Below, piece by piece: positions 32,541 through 43,828 of a DNA stretch of 64,000 nucleotides. Positions within the stretch are counted from its first letter, which is position 1. Each line of letters opens with the position of its first letter. The position numbers and the translations under genes are program-made. Source of the stretch: Myxocyprinus asiaticus (Eukaryota; Chordata; Actinopteri; Cypriniformes; Catostomidae); contig NC_059368.1 of the NCBI RefSeq assembly GCF_019703515.2, positions 33,167,891 through 33,231,890 on the forward strand. Direction: 5' to 3'. The notes below the pieces were generated by a model, which did no database searches, had not been told where the DNA came from, and saw only the letters and a program-made list of their open reading frames with translations.

Positions 32541-35500
32541 ATGAGTGGATTGTCTCTCTCCACGTGGAATATGAATGGGTTGGGGCACATCATAAAAAGA
32601 AGGAAGGTTATTTCTCTTCTTAAGCAATAAGAAATATGATATAGTGTTTCTTCAAGAAATGCATCTTTCTCTGCAGGAAGCTGAAAAATTTGGGAGGATA
32701 TGGGGTGGGCATGCTTTCTTTAGTGCTGGCTCGAGTAAGAGCAGGGGAGTCATTACACTGATAAGTAAACATCTACAATTCAAATGTCTCAAACAGATTA
32801 AAGATAAATTAGGAAGGGTCATTATTGTTTTAGCTGAAATTCAGGGGCAAAGTCTTATTCTGGCTAATATTTATGCAACTAACATTGATGATCAGGGCTT
32901 TTTTATAGATCTTGAAGGGATGTTGCAAGCCGCTGGCACCCCTTATGATATTATACTGGGAGGAGACTTTAATCTTTTGATGGACTTAGTCCTTGGTCAT
33001 AGTGAAGCAAAAGTGTGTAAGCCCCCTAGAGTAACATTGACGCTTCACAGGAGCTTGGTCTTGGTCTTACAGATATTTGGAGACTTTTGAACCTATTTGG
33101 GAGGGACTATAAGTAAAACCCTAAAAAGTCCCTAATTTCATCTGATGTTGATTACTCATTGGAAATATTTTAGTTTCAGATCATGCCCTGGTGTGTTTTG
33201 AGGTGTTGCCACATATGGAGAAGAGGAAATCATATAGTTGCCGCTTTAATGTATCCCTTTTGCAAAATCCCTGAATTCCAACAAATGTTAAAGGCTGAAA
33301 TCAATGTCTATATGGAGACTAACTAGTCCTCAGTATCCTCTGTGGGCGTGGCTTGGGAGGCACTTAAGGCGGTTCTTAGGGGCCGGATCATAGAGTATGC
33401 CACATTCACCAAAAAATCCAAAGCATAAGAACTCTTGGAATTGGAAGGGAATATTAAAAGTGCTGAGGCAGAGCTGAAACAACAAATGTTGTTTAATGGC
33501 CTCAGAGAATTGACCCGTCTGAAATACAGATATAATACTATTTTGTCGCGGTAGGTGGAGTTTTGGCTATTCAGGGAAAGACAGTCATACTTTGAGTTGG
33601 GGGACAAAGCAGGGAAGCTACAGGCTAGATATATAAAACAGAGAGAGTATTTTTCTACCATTTCCTCAGTAAAATCTGCTGGTGGTGAAATATTTACCTC
33701 AGCCACTGATATTAATAATGCTTTTAAAGAATTCTATCTTGATCTTTATAGTTCCACATCTTCGTCTACTGAAGAGGATATTAGAAACTTTGTGGAACCA
33801 TTAGAACTTCCTAAACTGCCGGCTGAGCAAAAAAAGTCTCTTGATTCTGAGATAACCTTGGAGGAGCTTGGTGAGGTAATTAAGGCCTTTCCTACAGGCT
33901 CCGGGGCCAGATGGCTTTGCCGCTAAATTTTTTTTTATCTTATGCTACAGAACTGGCTCCACGTTTGCTAGAAGTTATACGGAATCATTAAAGAATTGAA
34001 AGCTTCAGCCAACCGTGACACAAGCCCGGATCAGTCTGATACTTAAAAAGGACAAAGATCCAAGCGAGTGTAAGAGTTACCATCCAATTTCCCTGATCAG
34101 GATAGATGTTAAAATATTGTCAGAAATTTTGGCTAACCGACTGAGTAAAGTTATGACATCTCTTATACATATAGATCAGGTGGGGTTTAATCAGGGCCTT
34201 AACTCTTCTGATAACATTAGGCGTTTCATTAATGTCATGTGGACAGTGGTGAATGATCAGATTCCGGTCGCTGCCATCTCGCTTGACGCCAAAAAAGCAT
34301 TTGATATGGTAGAATGGGATTATCTTTTTAAGAATTTTGGAAATGTACTGATTTGGGAATACTTTTATTGGGTGGATTAAGTTACTTTATAGACACCCAG
34401 TAGCGGCGGTTCAAATGAATGGATTCATTTCAGATTCTTTCACTCTGGATAGGGGCACCCGGCAGGGTTGCCCTCTTTCCCATTTATTGTTCTGTCTTGC
34501 CCTGGAACCATTAGCTGCCATGATAAGAAAAGAGGATGATTTTCCAGGGGTGGTGGCGGGAGGTGTGGCACATAAGCTTTTGCTTTACACAGAAGATATT
34601 TTATTATTCGTCTCCGACCCTACTAGATCTATGACTTGCCTCCACAGAATTATTTATTCATTTTCTGAGTTCTCAGGATACAGAGTTAATTGGTCTAAAT
34701 CCGAAGCTTTGGCACTGACAGCATACTGCCCGGTAATGGCTTTTCAGCTGGGCACCTTCCAGTGGCCCACACAGGGCATTTAGAATTTGAGTAGTTTATT
34801 TCCAGAAAATTTGTGTGATTTAGTTAGAGTTAATTTTGACCCTTTAATAAAAAAGGTTTTCGAGTGATGTTGGCAGGTGGGCTTCATTACATTTAACTAT
34901 GATTGGGAAGGTTAATGTTGTTAAAATGAATTGTATTCCAAAATTCAACTACCTGCTACAATCTCTCCCTGTAGATGTCCCCCTCTCTTATTTCAAGCAA
35001 TTTGATAGCATAGCGAAGTCCTTCATTTGGAATGGTATGCGGTAAGACGATTGACAAAGGTGGGCTAGGCCTACCCAAGATTTTGTTTTATTATTATGCA
35101 TTTTGTCTCGGACATTTGACTCACTGATCGCTTCCACTTGAGAGAGCCCCTCCCTGGTTTTGTATTGAATAGGAAGTTCTTGCCGCTATCTTGCCATCGC
35201 AAAACCTTTCTATCAAACTAACCGGAAAAGTTAGGTTACACCCCGTTATTTCGCATTTGCATGCGGTATAGACAAAAGTGTCCAGTATGTTTAATTTAGA
35301 CATTTATTTATATTTTGCTTCGAGCATATGGCTGAAGTCCCCTTTCTACTAGACAGAGTGGATTTCAATGGAGATTAATACGTTCGGTGACCTAAATGAG
35401 AGTGGAGTGTTGAGATCCTTTGAAAATATGGTTCAACATATTTTGATTCCCAGGTCTCAATTCTTTAGATATTTACAACTGTGCCATCTGCTCTGTACTA

Positions 35501-35825
35501 TTTTTGGGAGTAGCATACACCCCCCTAGAGTGGCAGACACTCTGGGAGTGGTGATTACTGCCTTTGGAAAAGGTCATGAGGCATCAGTGTATTACTCCCT
35601 GCTAATTCAGACTGAGGGGAATGGAGCTTCAACTTCTCACAAGAGATTATGGGAGAAAGATTTAAACTTGGTATTGGAGGAGGGAGTGTGGGCTAGGATT
35701 CTAAAAACCATCAAGTCTGCATCTAGAGGTGCAAGGGTGCACCTTATGCAATTTAAGATTTTACATCAATTCTATTGGACCCCCTCTATATATGTTTTGT
35801 TTTTCTGTTTCATTTTTTGGAGTCA
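32541..35825 (+). pseudogene. L1 ORF2 (endonuclease and reverse transcriptase), decayed
   Basis: The protein begins MSGLSLSTWNMNGLG at 32541. Endonuclease signs are VFLQEMHLSLQE (about 32645), IILGGDFNLLMD (about 32950) and VSDHALVCF (about 33176). The RT leader is at 33555-33926 and the fingers at 34015-34380, with KSYHPISLIRIDVKILS and ISLDAKKAFDMVEWDYLF. The palm at 34415-34783 has TRQGCPLSHLLFCLALEP and LLYTEDILLF, where YADD has become YTED, so the first catalytic Asp is Glu. C-terminal blocks lie at 34880-35760. Many frameshifts and stops are present. The end looks shortened just before the tail. Confidence 0.87.
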
Positions 35826-35845
35826 ATAAAAAGTGTTAATCGAAA

Positions 35846-36410
35846 AAAAGAAATCCTCACTGATTAAGGCACTACTTTTATGTCACGAACACTACGCAAA
35901 CTGTACGAATTATTGGGAATAAAATCGATTAGCACCCGTGTTTACCACCCACAAACAGATGGGTTGGTGGAATGGTTTAATAAAACCCTGAAGAATATGA
36001 TTCATAAGTTCGTAAACGAGGATGCTAGAAATTGGGATAAGAGGCTCGAACCCCAATTATTTGCAGTCCGAGAGGTTCCACAAGCTTCCATGGGGTTTTC
36101 CCCATTCAAGCTACTGTATGGGCATTGGCCGCACGGTGTGCTCGACATCATGCGGAAAGCTTGGGAGGAGGGACCTTCAAACAGCAAAAATGAAATTCAG
36201 TACATTCTTGATCTTAGAGCAAAACTCCACACTTTGGGTCAACTAACACAGGAAAATTTGCTCCAAGCACAAGAATGCCAAAGCCGGCTGTATGACAGGG
36301 GAGCTCGGCTATGGGAATTTGCACTGGGAGATAAAGTGCTTGTATTACTCCCAACATCGTGCTCCAAATTACTCGCCAAATGGCAAGGGCCCTTTGAGGT
36401 CACATGATGA
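35846..36410 (+). pseudogene. Gmr1-like integrase, C-terminal half (after the L1)
   Basis: Resumes with KEILTD, then a TAA where the other copy has CAA, then FMSRTLRKLYELLGIKSIST, YHPQTDGLVEWFNKTLKNMI, REVPQASMGFSPFKLLYG and LGDKVLVLLPTSCSKL. The catalytic Glu expected in DGLVERFN is present (GLVEWF). The last part is the SH3-like C-terminal domain. The copy leaves the family alignment at 36441 (ISIMRQNE). Confidence 0.85.
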
Positions 36411-36441
36411 GTGGGAGATCTCAATTATGAGGCAAAACGAG

Positions 36442-36576
36442 CCTGAGTTCCACTTCGTGGGCACCAAGCCTGAGTTCCACGTCATGGCCGCCAAGCCCAA
36501 GTTCCATGTCATGGCCGCCAAGCCCGAGTTAAACGTCATGGCCGTCAAGCATGAGTTCCACGTCATAGCATCCATT
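36442..36576 (+). repeat. 27-bp coding-type minisatellite, five units (gag-like PEFHVMAAK)
   Basis: Five 27-base units translate as nine-residue repeats of the type PEFHVMAAK; later units vary (PKFHVMAAK, PELNVMAVK). Such His-Val-Met-Ala-Ala repeats occur in gag proteins of fish LTR retrotransposons. It joins the Gmr1 copy directly at 36441. Confidence 0.8.
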
Positions 36577-36865
36577 GTTGTTTAGCATAGTAGGTCATCC
36601 AATAATTTATACTGTAAGTATTTTATAACTAAGGGGTAACTATTCTAATATTTTGTGGTATGTATGACCTACTATGCTAAACAACATGGAAAATTACAAA
36701 TTATTTATACTGTAAGCATTTTATAACTAAGGTGTAACTATTCTAATATTACGTGGTATGTATGACCTACTATGCTAAACAACAATCTTACATTTACGAG
36801 CAATTTAGCAAGAACATAAACTGCGTACCTTTTTTTAATAATACATAGATATTATATTATAATAC

Positions 36866-36930
<65 letters not shown>

Positions 36931-37058
36931 TATTATAATATAATACCTATGTATTATTACAAAAAGGTATGCAGTGTATGTTCTTGCTAAATTGCTCCTA
37001 AACGATTGTTGTTTAGCATAGTAGGTCACATACCACGTAATATCTCTATCATGTCAAG
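36577..37058. repeat. Fold-back repeat cluster with ~105-bp inverted arms
   Basis: Arms at about 36753-36865 and 36930-37033 are inverted copies (GACCTACTATGCTAAACAAC against GTTGTTTAGCATAGTAGGTC; GAGCAATTTAGCAAGAACAT against its mirror). The loop is an AT then GA microsatellite (36866-36929). To the left, two direct units at 36602-36684 and 36699-36783 share TTTATACTGTAAG, TTTTATAACTAAGG and GTATGACCTACTATGC. No coding content. Confidence 0.8.
36866..36929. repeat. AT and GA microsatellite in the fold-back loop
   Basis: Alternating TA followed by GA units with single interruptions. Confidence 0.92.
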
Positions 37059-37412
37059 TTAAGTCAAGTCAAATCACATTTATTTATAGAGCGCTTTATA
37101 CTATAGGCTACAGATTGTTTCAAAGCAGCTTCACAGTAATAAACAGAAAAATAACATTAATGTTTCAAAATGCATAAATTATGAAAAAATACTTCAATTT
37201 CAGCTATAAAGCAGCTCAAGACTGTAGTGTAATTATTCAGCTCAATTCAGTTCAAGTTTTGTGTTCTCATCCGATAGTGTCAATACAGTTAGTTCGATAA
37301 TATTTTCTGAATATTAATAGTCATTTAAGCCCCCAATGAGCAAGCTAAAGGCGACAATGGCAAGGAACCAAAACTCCATCAGATGACAGTAGTGAAGAAA
37401 AACAAAAACAAA
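37059..37412 (-). mobile_element. L2-tail-type dispersed repeat interrupting the fold-back array
   Basis: Starts with AAGTTAAGTCAAGTCAAATC, a short AAGTC repeat, then TTTATTTATAGAGCGCTTTATAC, which read on the minus strand is the usual LINE/SINE 3' end. It continues through TTTCAAAGCAGCTTCACAG and GGCGACAATGGCAAGGAACC, familiar from an abundant cyprinid repeat. The right limit (an A-rich tract at 37396-37416) is approximate. Confidence 0.6.
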
Positions 37413-37459
37413 AAAACAACTCATGTATCCTGTAATAATAGAGTATGTACCCCATTGTT

Positions 37460-37800
37460 AAAACATACCTACAGTAGCCTATATGTATAGGTACACTATT
37501 ATTACAAAAAGGTATGTTGTGTATGTTCTTGCTTAATTGCTCTCAAAGTAGATTGTTGTTTAGCATAGTATAAGGTCATATACCACGTAATATTAGAATA
37601 GTTACCCCTTAGTTATAAAATACTTAAAGTATAAATTATTTGTAATTTTCCAGGTTGTTACCCCTTTATTCCCCAAACTTTGCATAGTGTTCCGTTATAC
37701 GTACAAGTACGTACTTTGTAGTTACACTATTAATACAAAAAAGGTACGCTGTAAATTTGGTGTACTTACACTGTAAATTGTGGGCTGTAATCTAAAGCGT
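37460..37800. repeat. Second, inverted copy of the fold-back repeat arm
   Basis: ATTGTTGTTTAGCATAGTA at 37552 runs through CATATACCACGTAATATTAG, AATAGTTACCCCTTAG and TTTTATAA, the mirror of the units at 36602-36783. The outer part, GTAATCTAAAGCGTTACC at 37787-37804, looks like the end of a common fish MITE (GGTAACGCTTTA on the other strand). Confidence 0.7.
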
Positions 37801-39074
37801 TACCAAAAAAATCCATATTAAAATATATTAACTATAAACCGTTTTTGGTGGGGATAGACTTTATGGTTTATGGTTAGGTTTAAGGGTTAAATTTTATAAA
37901 AAATCATAATAACATTGTTAATGGTTAGTTTATTTTTTCTCTATGGGAGTTAAAGTCGTACGTTTGTGTTCAAGCAAACTTGCACAATTTCTTACAATTT
38001 TTCCCTCTCATACTATTTTTACAACTTGTCATGACAACGTCAGGGATACAGTGTCATAGCTACTGTATTACGCTTGACCAATCAGCATCCAGGTTATTGC
38101 TTTGATAAAACCTTGACAATAGCACTATGATAAAAGACAATATAGTTCAATAAACCGTTAAATGTATTAGTAAAATTTATTGGAATAAAAATTTCTTGGC
38201 ACATGAATATAGAATGTGCGGTCACAGGTATGCTTTTATATCCATTTTACAGCTTTGAATCCAGCTCATCCGATCAGAATATAGCATTCAAACTATCGTT
38301 TTTTTTAATTTATTTTTTTATTTATGACATCAAGACATCTCTATTATAGGCTACATGGATATAATGTTTACACTTTAACATAAAGGTAGTCACATGCCAA
38401 TCTTAGATGTGCCTGTGAATACGTTTGTGAACAAAAGTGTCCAGCATACAGTAATTAGACTCACAATGCACATAGGGAGAATTTTAGATTAGATATTGGA
38501 TCTACAGGAGAGTTTGAGCCTTATTTGTGCAGATGAGCTGTCATACCTACCCCCTAACACCATTGTAAATTTGCTTCCAAATCAGGCTTTATTTTGCATA
38601 GTGTAAGGAAGGAGCCCACATCTTAAGAAGGCAGAGTTTGGTGAAAAGTCCAGAGTTAATATGAATTATTCCATCCACTTAATGAAAGTCAACATAATAT
38701 CAATCCACACAATACATTTCTTTAATGAGGGAGCTCTGTGCAGGCTTGACTTGTTCCTCTGTGATTAAAAATACTGGCCAACAGAATGGCTTTCCAGCCT
38801 CCCACCCAGCATGGCAATGTTAATTCCAGTCACCAAACCAGCAGTCAGGCCATAATCTTCTTATGACAAAAATAAAAAATGTATGGTGAATTCTATGAGT
38901 TCATTGTCATGAGGCCTGTTGTCAGATTATATACAATATTCTATATTGCATTTGCTTGACAAATTATGTTTTAATTGGTTAAACCAATGGGGGGCATACC
39001 TGTCTCTTCATTACATTAAAGGGGGTAAAAAGTACACTTTTCAAGATCAGAAAATGGGAGTTAGTTCTAAAAAC
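37801..39074. other. No gene seen; AT-rich spacer
   Basis: No coding motif, inverted repeat or tandem repeat recognised. Confidence 0.5.
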
Positions 39075-39182
39075 TGGGCGCTTCGGCAGAAATAAGAGTA
39101 TATTTCTCTAAAAGAGTATATTTCTCTAAAAGAGCAGCACACACGGGACATCTTTTTAAAGACGCATCTTTTTAAAGATGTC

Positions 39183-40450
39183 TTTCCGATTGTGTGTTAT
39201 TCCTGGTTGCGCTCGTTATCTCTCGCCTTCTGACGGTCACGATCACTGTCTTTCGTGTCTGGGCACTGCTCACGTTGAGACAGCGTTCGTGGATGGTCAT
39301 GTACTCATTGCGAGGACATGTCCATGGCAACGATGCGGTCACGGCTCGCCTTCGTAAGAAAGCAAGCCACCCCAGAGGCTCCCCGCCTCAGTCCTTTTAC
39401 CCACGGGTATGAGGCCAGCGCGGCTAGCACTGGGGGCGATTTGGGGACCCCAATAGGACCACCTCCACCGGGTAACCCCCCGCGGACCTCCCATTCCCAG
39501 CACGCTCATCTGCCCCGATCGGGCTTCCGGATGAGTCTGCCGGCTCGTCTCATGGCGAGTTCGACCTCTTATTCGGAGCCCGCGAAAGTGATGAGCTCTC
39601 GAGCACAGCATCGGAGAGCGGGCTCGTCCAGTCGGACACGAAAGCCTCAGCTGGGCTCCTCCCTTCGGGGACGATTGCCCAGTAACAGGCTGATGCAGAG
39701 ATGACGACATGCTGTCCCGGGCAGCCACGAGCGTCGGCTAGAGTGGAACCCTCCGCTCTTCCCTGAACCCTCGCGGCTCGATGATTGGTTCCTGGGCTCG
39801 CGGTGCCGCTCATAGCCACACTCCGCCCCCATTCCTTTCTTCCCGGAAGTGCATGAAGAGCAGACGAGGTCGTGGGAGGTACTTTTTTACTGCCCGGTCC
39901 CGATCTTTTCAGTTTCCCCGCCCTCAATACCCTCGATGGTGGGGCAGCCAAGGGCTATTTGGCAATCCTCCGGTGGATAAAGGCGCTCGCGGTGCACCTA
40001 TGCCCACAGAGCGCCGCCACCTCGCGCGGGTGCCCAAAGCCCCCGTCCAAGGCCTGTAGGTTTACGTCGTCTCTGACGGCCAAGGCCTACGGTGCCGCTG
40101 GACAAGCCGCCTCCGCCCTGCATGCCATGGCTCTCCTGCAAGTCCACCAAGGCGCTAAAGGAACTGCACGAGGGTAGTTCCGCCCCGGGATTGATGCAGG
40201 AACTGTGCTCGGCAACGGAGGTCACTGCGCGGTCTCTCGGGCGGACGATTTCCACATTAGTGGTCCAGGAGCGCCACCTTTGGCTCAACCTGGTCGAGAT
40301 GGGTGAGGCCGACAGGACACAATTCCTTGCTGCCCCCATCTCCCAGGCTGGCCTATTCGGCGACACCGTCAAGGACTTTGCCCAGCAGTTCTCGACGGTG
40401 GAGCAGTAGACGGAGGCTATCAGGCATATCCTGCCCCGGCGTGGCTCAAG
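39183..40450 (+). pseudogene. DIRS gag-like gene, copy 2, frameshifted
   Basis: The first frame gives FRLCVIPGCARYLSPSDGHD, HCLSCLGTAHVETAFVDGH and a further Cys pair; a frameshift near 39318 follows, then MRSRLAFVRKQATPEAPRLS. Later comes FFPEVHEEQTRSW-like text near 39838 in another frame, then TLVVQERHLWLNLVEMGEAD and GLFGDTVKDFAQQFSTVEQ (40092-40409). These are the same landmarks as copy 1 at 25454-26690, so the assignment is consistent. The first block is the Cys/His cluster and the last a predicted helical capsid region. At least three frame changes are needed to read it, so it is a pseudogene. Confidence 0.75.
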
Positions 40451-41149
40451 ATCCCACACCCCATCTGCTCGTCGCCAAGGGCGTCCCCCTGCGGTAACTG
40501 CACCGGCTCCACCGCAGCCCGCCCCTTCAGCCCGGCCCCGGCGTGGAGCCCATTGCAGGAAGCAGATGCCACCCATCTCGTGGCCGCCAAGAACCCGTGA
40601 ACGGCTTTAAAGCACCCTTGAGACGGGCGACCCAGGGATGACGAAACCCGCTGCTCTGGAGCTGGTAAGCAGATCTCTCCATCTTTTTGTTACCTTTGCA
40701 TTTAATTGCGCTGCATGCCCAAGTGGCTGCAGTACTCAAGAGTTCAGCAAGAGCAGTTTCCTTGTTCCCTGGGTCACGTATCCAGTGTGCACGGCCGTCA
40801 TCACGACCACCGTCCACCACTCTATTTGGCAGGTTTGGCTCCGATGTGACAGTCTCCAGGGGTCACGAGGACAGGCCTCTTCCTCCCCCATCCCAGGCTG
40901 TTCCGGGGGTGGTCACAAGGAGCCAGGTAAGTGCTTCGATGTCCCTAGATTCAGCACGGCCACAACATGGTGTGGCACCTCGAGCTCCACCCCGCCGTGA
41001 AGCCCCAATTGCCGGTACGTCCGACGATGTTGTCCCTTTGGTCCCCCTTGCGCGGATCATGGACGTGTGGCTTGCACTTTCCAATCCGTCGCGATGGCTG
41101 GTCCGGACCGTCTGACTCGGCTATGCGATTCAGTTCGCCAGGCGTCCAC

Positions 41150-41892
41150 CCAGGTTCAGCGGTGTCCACTTCACCTTGGTGAAGGGCGAAAACGCTGCTA
41201 CCTTGTGCGGAGATTGCTAACCTCCTACGGAAGGGTGCGATTGAACCTGTCCCTCTGGCTGAGATGAAGAAGGGGTTTTACAGCCCCTACTTCCTCGTAC
41301 CGAAAAAAGGTGGTGGGTTGCGGCCAATCTTGGACCTGCGAGTACTGAACCGGTCTTTACACAGACTCCTGTTCAAGATGTGGATGCAAAAATGCATTCT
41401 GGTGAGCGTCCTGCGTCAAGATTGGTTCGCGGCGGTAGACCTGAAGGACGTCTCGATCCTTCCTCGACACAGACCCTTCCTGCGGTTTGCATTCGAGGGT
41501 CAGGCATATCAGTACAAGGTCCTCGCATCTTCATGAAGGTCGCAGAGGCAGCCCTTGCCCCGCTAAGGGAGGTGGGCATTCGCATTCTCAACTATCTCGA
41601 CGACTGGCTAATCTTAGCTCACTCTCGGGACATGTTGTGCGCAAACAGGGACTTGGTGCTCTCACACCTCAGCCGACTAGGGCTTCAGGTCAACTGGGAA
41701 AAGAGCAAGCTCCTCCCGGTTCAAAGCATCTCTTTTCTCGGTTTGGAGTTGGACTCAGTCTCTTTGACAGCGCGCCTCACGAACGAGCGCACTCAGTCAG
41801 TGTTGGTCTGTTTGAAGGCGTTCAAACAGAAAACAGCGGTTCCACTGAAACTTTTCAGAAACTCCTGGGGCATATGGCATCCTCAACGGTGA
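41150..41892 (+). pseudogene. DIRS reverse transcriptase, copy 2
   Basis: Read in pieces: KGENAATLCGEIANLL; RKGAIEPVPLAEMKKGFYSP; YFLVPKKGGGLRPILDLR; VLNRSLHRLLFKM; FAAVDLKDVSILPRHRPFLR with the first catalytic Asp; FAFEGQAYQYKVL. After a frame change come FMKVAEAALAPLREVGIRIL and NYLDDWLILAHS with the YLDD box at 41593-41604, then LGLQVNWEKSKLLP and ISFLGLELDS. A PFGL-like motif expected before the frame change appears to be deleted near 41525. The motif set is that of DIRS/Gypsy-type RTs. The enzyme would copy the element RNA, but frame breaks prevent one product. Confidence 0.87.
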
Positions 41893-41899
41893 CCACCCC

Positions 41900-42383
41900 G
41901 CTCGGGTTGATGCATATAAGACCGCTTCAGCACTGGCTTCAAACTCGAGTCCCGAGATGGGCATGGCGCCGCGGGACACATCGCATGGTCATCACGCCAG
42001 TCTAGCACCTTCTTTTCAGACCTTGGTCCAACCTCTCGTTTCTACTGTCAGGTGTTCCCCTAGAACTGGTCTCCAGGCACGTCATGGTCACAACGGACGC
42101 CTCCAAAACGGGCTGGAGCACTGTTTGCTATGGGCACACTTCCGCTGGCTTGTGGACGAGCCTGCGACTGCATTGGCACATCAACTGCCTCAAGTTATTG
42201 GCAATTCTGCTTGCCCTGCGGAGGTTTTGGCCGTTGATCCAGGGAAAGCGCGTGTTAGTTCAGACAGACAACACGGCAACGGTAGCATATGTCAACCGCC
42301 AACACGGTCTGCACTCTCGTTGTATGTCACAACTCGCCCGCCGTCTCCTCCTCTGGAGTCAGCAGCACTTCAAGTCGCTGTGA
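41900..42383 (+). pseudogene. DIRS RNase H, copy 2
   Basis: After MHIRPLQHWLQTRVPRWAW (41909 on) and a stop near 42003, the frame from 42084 reads VTTDASKTGWSTVCYGH (first Asp), NCLKLLAILLALRR (Lys where copy 1 has the Glu of NCLELLAV) and VQTDNTATVAYVN (Asp). The Glu-to-Lys change removes a likely metal ligand. It sits directly after RT, as in all DIRS elements. Confidence 0.82.
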
Positions 42384-42841
42384 GCCACCTGAATCCCGGG
42401 CAACCTCAACACTACAGCGGATGCACTGTCACGACAGGTTACCCTCAGGGGAGAGTGGAGACTCCACCCTCAGGTGGATTTGGAGTCGATTCAGACAGGC
42501 ACAGGTGCACAGTTCGCCTCCCAAGAATCCTCCACACTGCCTGCTCTGGTACGCCCTGACCGAGGCTCGGCATAAACGCGCTGGTACACATCTGGCCCCC
42601 TGGCATGTGCAAATATGCGTTTCCCCCAGTGAGCCTACTTGCAAGGTCAGGGAGGACGAGGAGCAGGTCGTCCTGGTAGCACCCTACTGGCCCACACAGA
42701 CATGGTTCTCGGACCTCACGCTCCTCACGACAGCCCCCCCCCCCAGCAAATTCCCCTGAGGAAGGACCTTCTTTCTCAGGGACGGGGCACTATCTGGCAC
42801 CCACGACCAGACCTCTGGAATCTCTATGTCTGGCCCCTGCG

Positions 42842-43828
42842 GTGGTAGACACGATCACTCAGGCTGGGGCCCCCTCTACGAGGTGCCTGTATGCCTTTAA
42901 GTGGCATCTGTTCGCTAAGTGGTGTTCTTCCCGACGGAAATTCCCCCAGAGATGCGCAGTTGGATCAGTGTTTTCCTTCCCGCAGGAGAGGTTGGAAGGG
43001 AGGCTTTCCCCATCCACCTTGAAGGTGTACGTTGCCGCCATAACAGCACACCACGACGCAGTTGACGGTAAGTCCTTATGAAAGCACGACCTGATCATCA
43101 GGTTCCTAAGAGGTGCCAGGAGGCTGAATCCCCCCACACCGTGCATCACTCCCTCATCGGACCTCTCTGTAGTTCTTCAAGATCTACAGAGAGCCCCCTT
43201 TTAGCATTTGCAGTCAGCCGAGCTTAAGGAACTCTCCTTGAATACTGCCCTCCTGACTGCGCTCACTTCCATCAAGAGGGTAGGAGACCTGCAAGTGTTC
43301 TCTGTCAGCAAAACGTGCCTGGAGTTTGGTCCGGGCTACTCTCAAGTGATCCTGAGACCCCGACTGGGCTATGTGCCCAAGGTTCCCACCACCCCTTTTA
43401 GGGACCAGGTGGTGAACCTGCAAGCAATGCCCCAGGAGGAGGCAGACCCAGCCCTGTCATTGCTCTGTACGGTGCGCGCTTTACACATCTATTTGGATCG
43501 CACGTAGAGCTTTAGGATCTCTGAGCAGCTCTTTGTCTGCTTTGTTGCACAGCGGAAAAGAAGTGCTGTCTCCAAGCAGAGGATCGCCCACTGGCTCATT
43601 GATGGCATAACTATGGCATATCACGCCCAGGACATGCTGCCCCCGGTAGGGCTACGAGCCCAGTCTACCAGGGGTGTAGTGTCCTCCTGGGCCCTGGCCA
43701 GGGGTGCCTCTCTAACAGACATTTGCAGTGCAGCAGGCTGGGAAACACCCAACACCTTTGCAAGGTTCTACAACCTCCGGATGGAACCGGTTCCGTCCCA
43801 GGTAGTGGCACTCAATACAAGTGGATAA
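42842..43828 (+). pseudogene. DIRS tyrosine recombinase, copy 2 (catalytic His lost)
   Basis: The N-terminal core-binding domain reads TRCLYAFKWHLFAKWCSSRR and LSPSTLKVYVAAITAHHDA, with a TGA at 43079. The catalytic domain has SIKRVGDLQVFSV (Arg), QSTRGVVSSWAL where His of HxxR is Gln, and AAGWETPNTFARFYNLR with the Trp and the Tyr nucleophile. Stops also occur at 43202 and 43505. Copy 1 at 23561-24415 is the better-preserved version. RNase H lies upstream and the 3' UTR downstream. Confidence 0.85.

Larger units (their letters stand above)
30799..35845 (+). mobile_element. L1-like LINE inserted in the Gmr1 integrase
   Basis: A 5.0-kb LINE of the L1 group with two ORFs, lying in the same orientation as its host. 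It is bounded by a 19-bp target duplication, AAAAGAAATCCTCACTGAT, at 30780-30798 and 35846-35864. The unoccupied site is seen in the other Gmr1 copy at about 53874-53896. The 5' UTR is short (30799-30935), and the tail is AATAAAAAGTGTTAATCG followed by a few A. Its length suggests nearly full-length insertion, but the ORFs have since decayed. Confidence 0.92.
28653..36441 (+). mobile_element. Decayed Gmr1-like Gypsy copy, split by an L1 LINE
   Basis: Order along the plus strand: LTR (28653-28917), gag (28919-29457), protease (29815-30024), linker, integrase part 1 (30400-30798), the L1 insertion (30799-35845), integrase part 2 (35865-36410). It matches the element at 51415-56390 piece by piece, again with integrase directly after protease. 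PBS and early gag are missing, and everything after the integrase (RT, RNase H, 3' LTR) is replaced from 36442 by a gag-type minisatellite. Stops and duplications are frequent. It is older than the L1 it hosts. Confidence 0.85.

Noticed and set aside
36442..36576. The 27-bp repeat considered as a CRISPR array
   Set aside because: Units are head-to-tail with no unique spacers, keep a reading frame and lie in a vertebrate retroelement.
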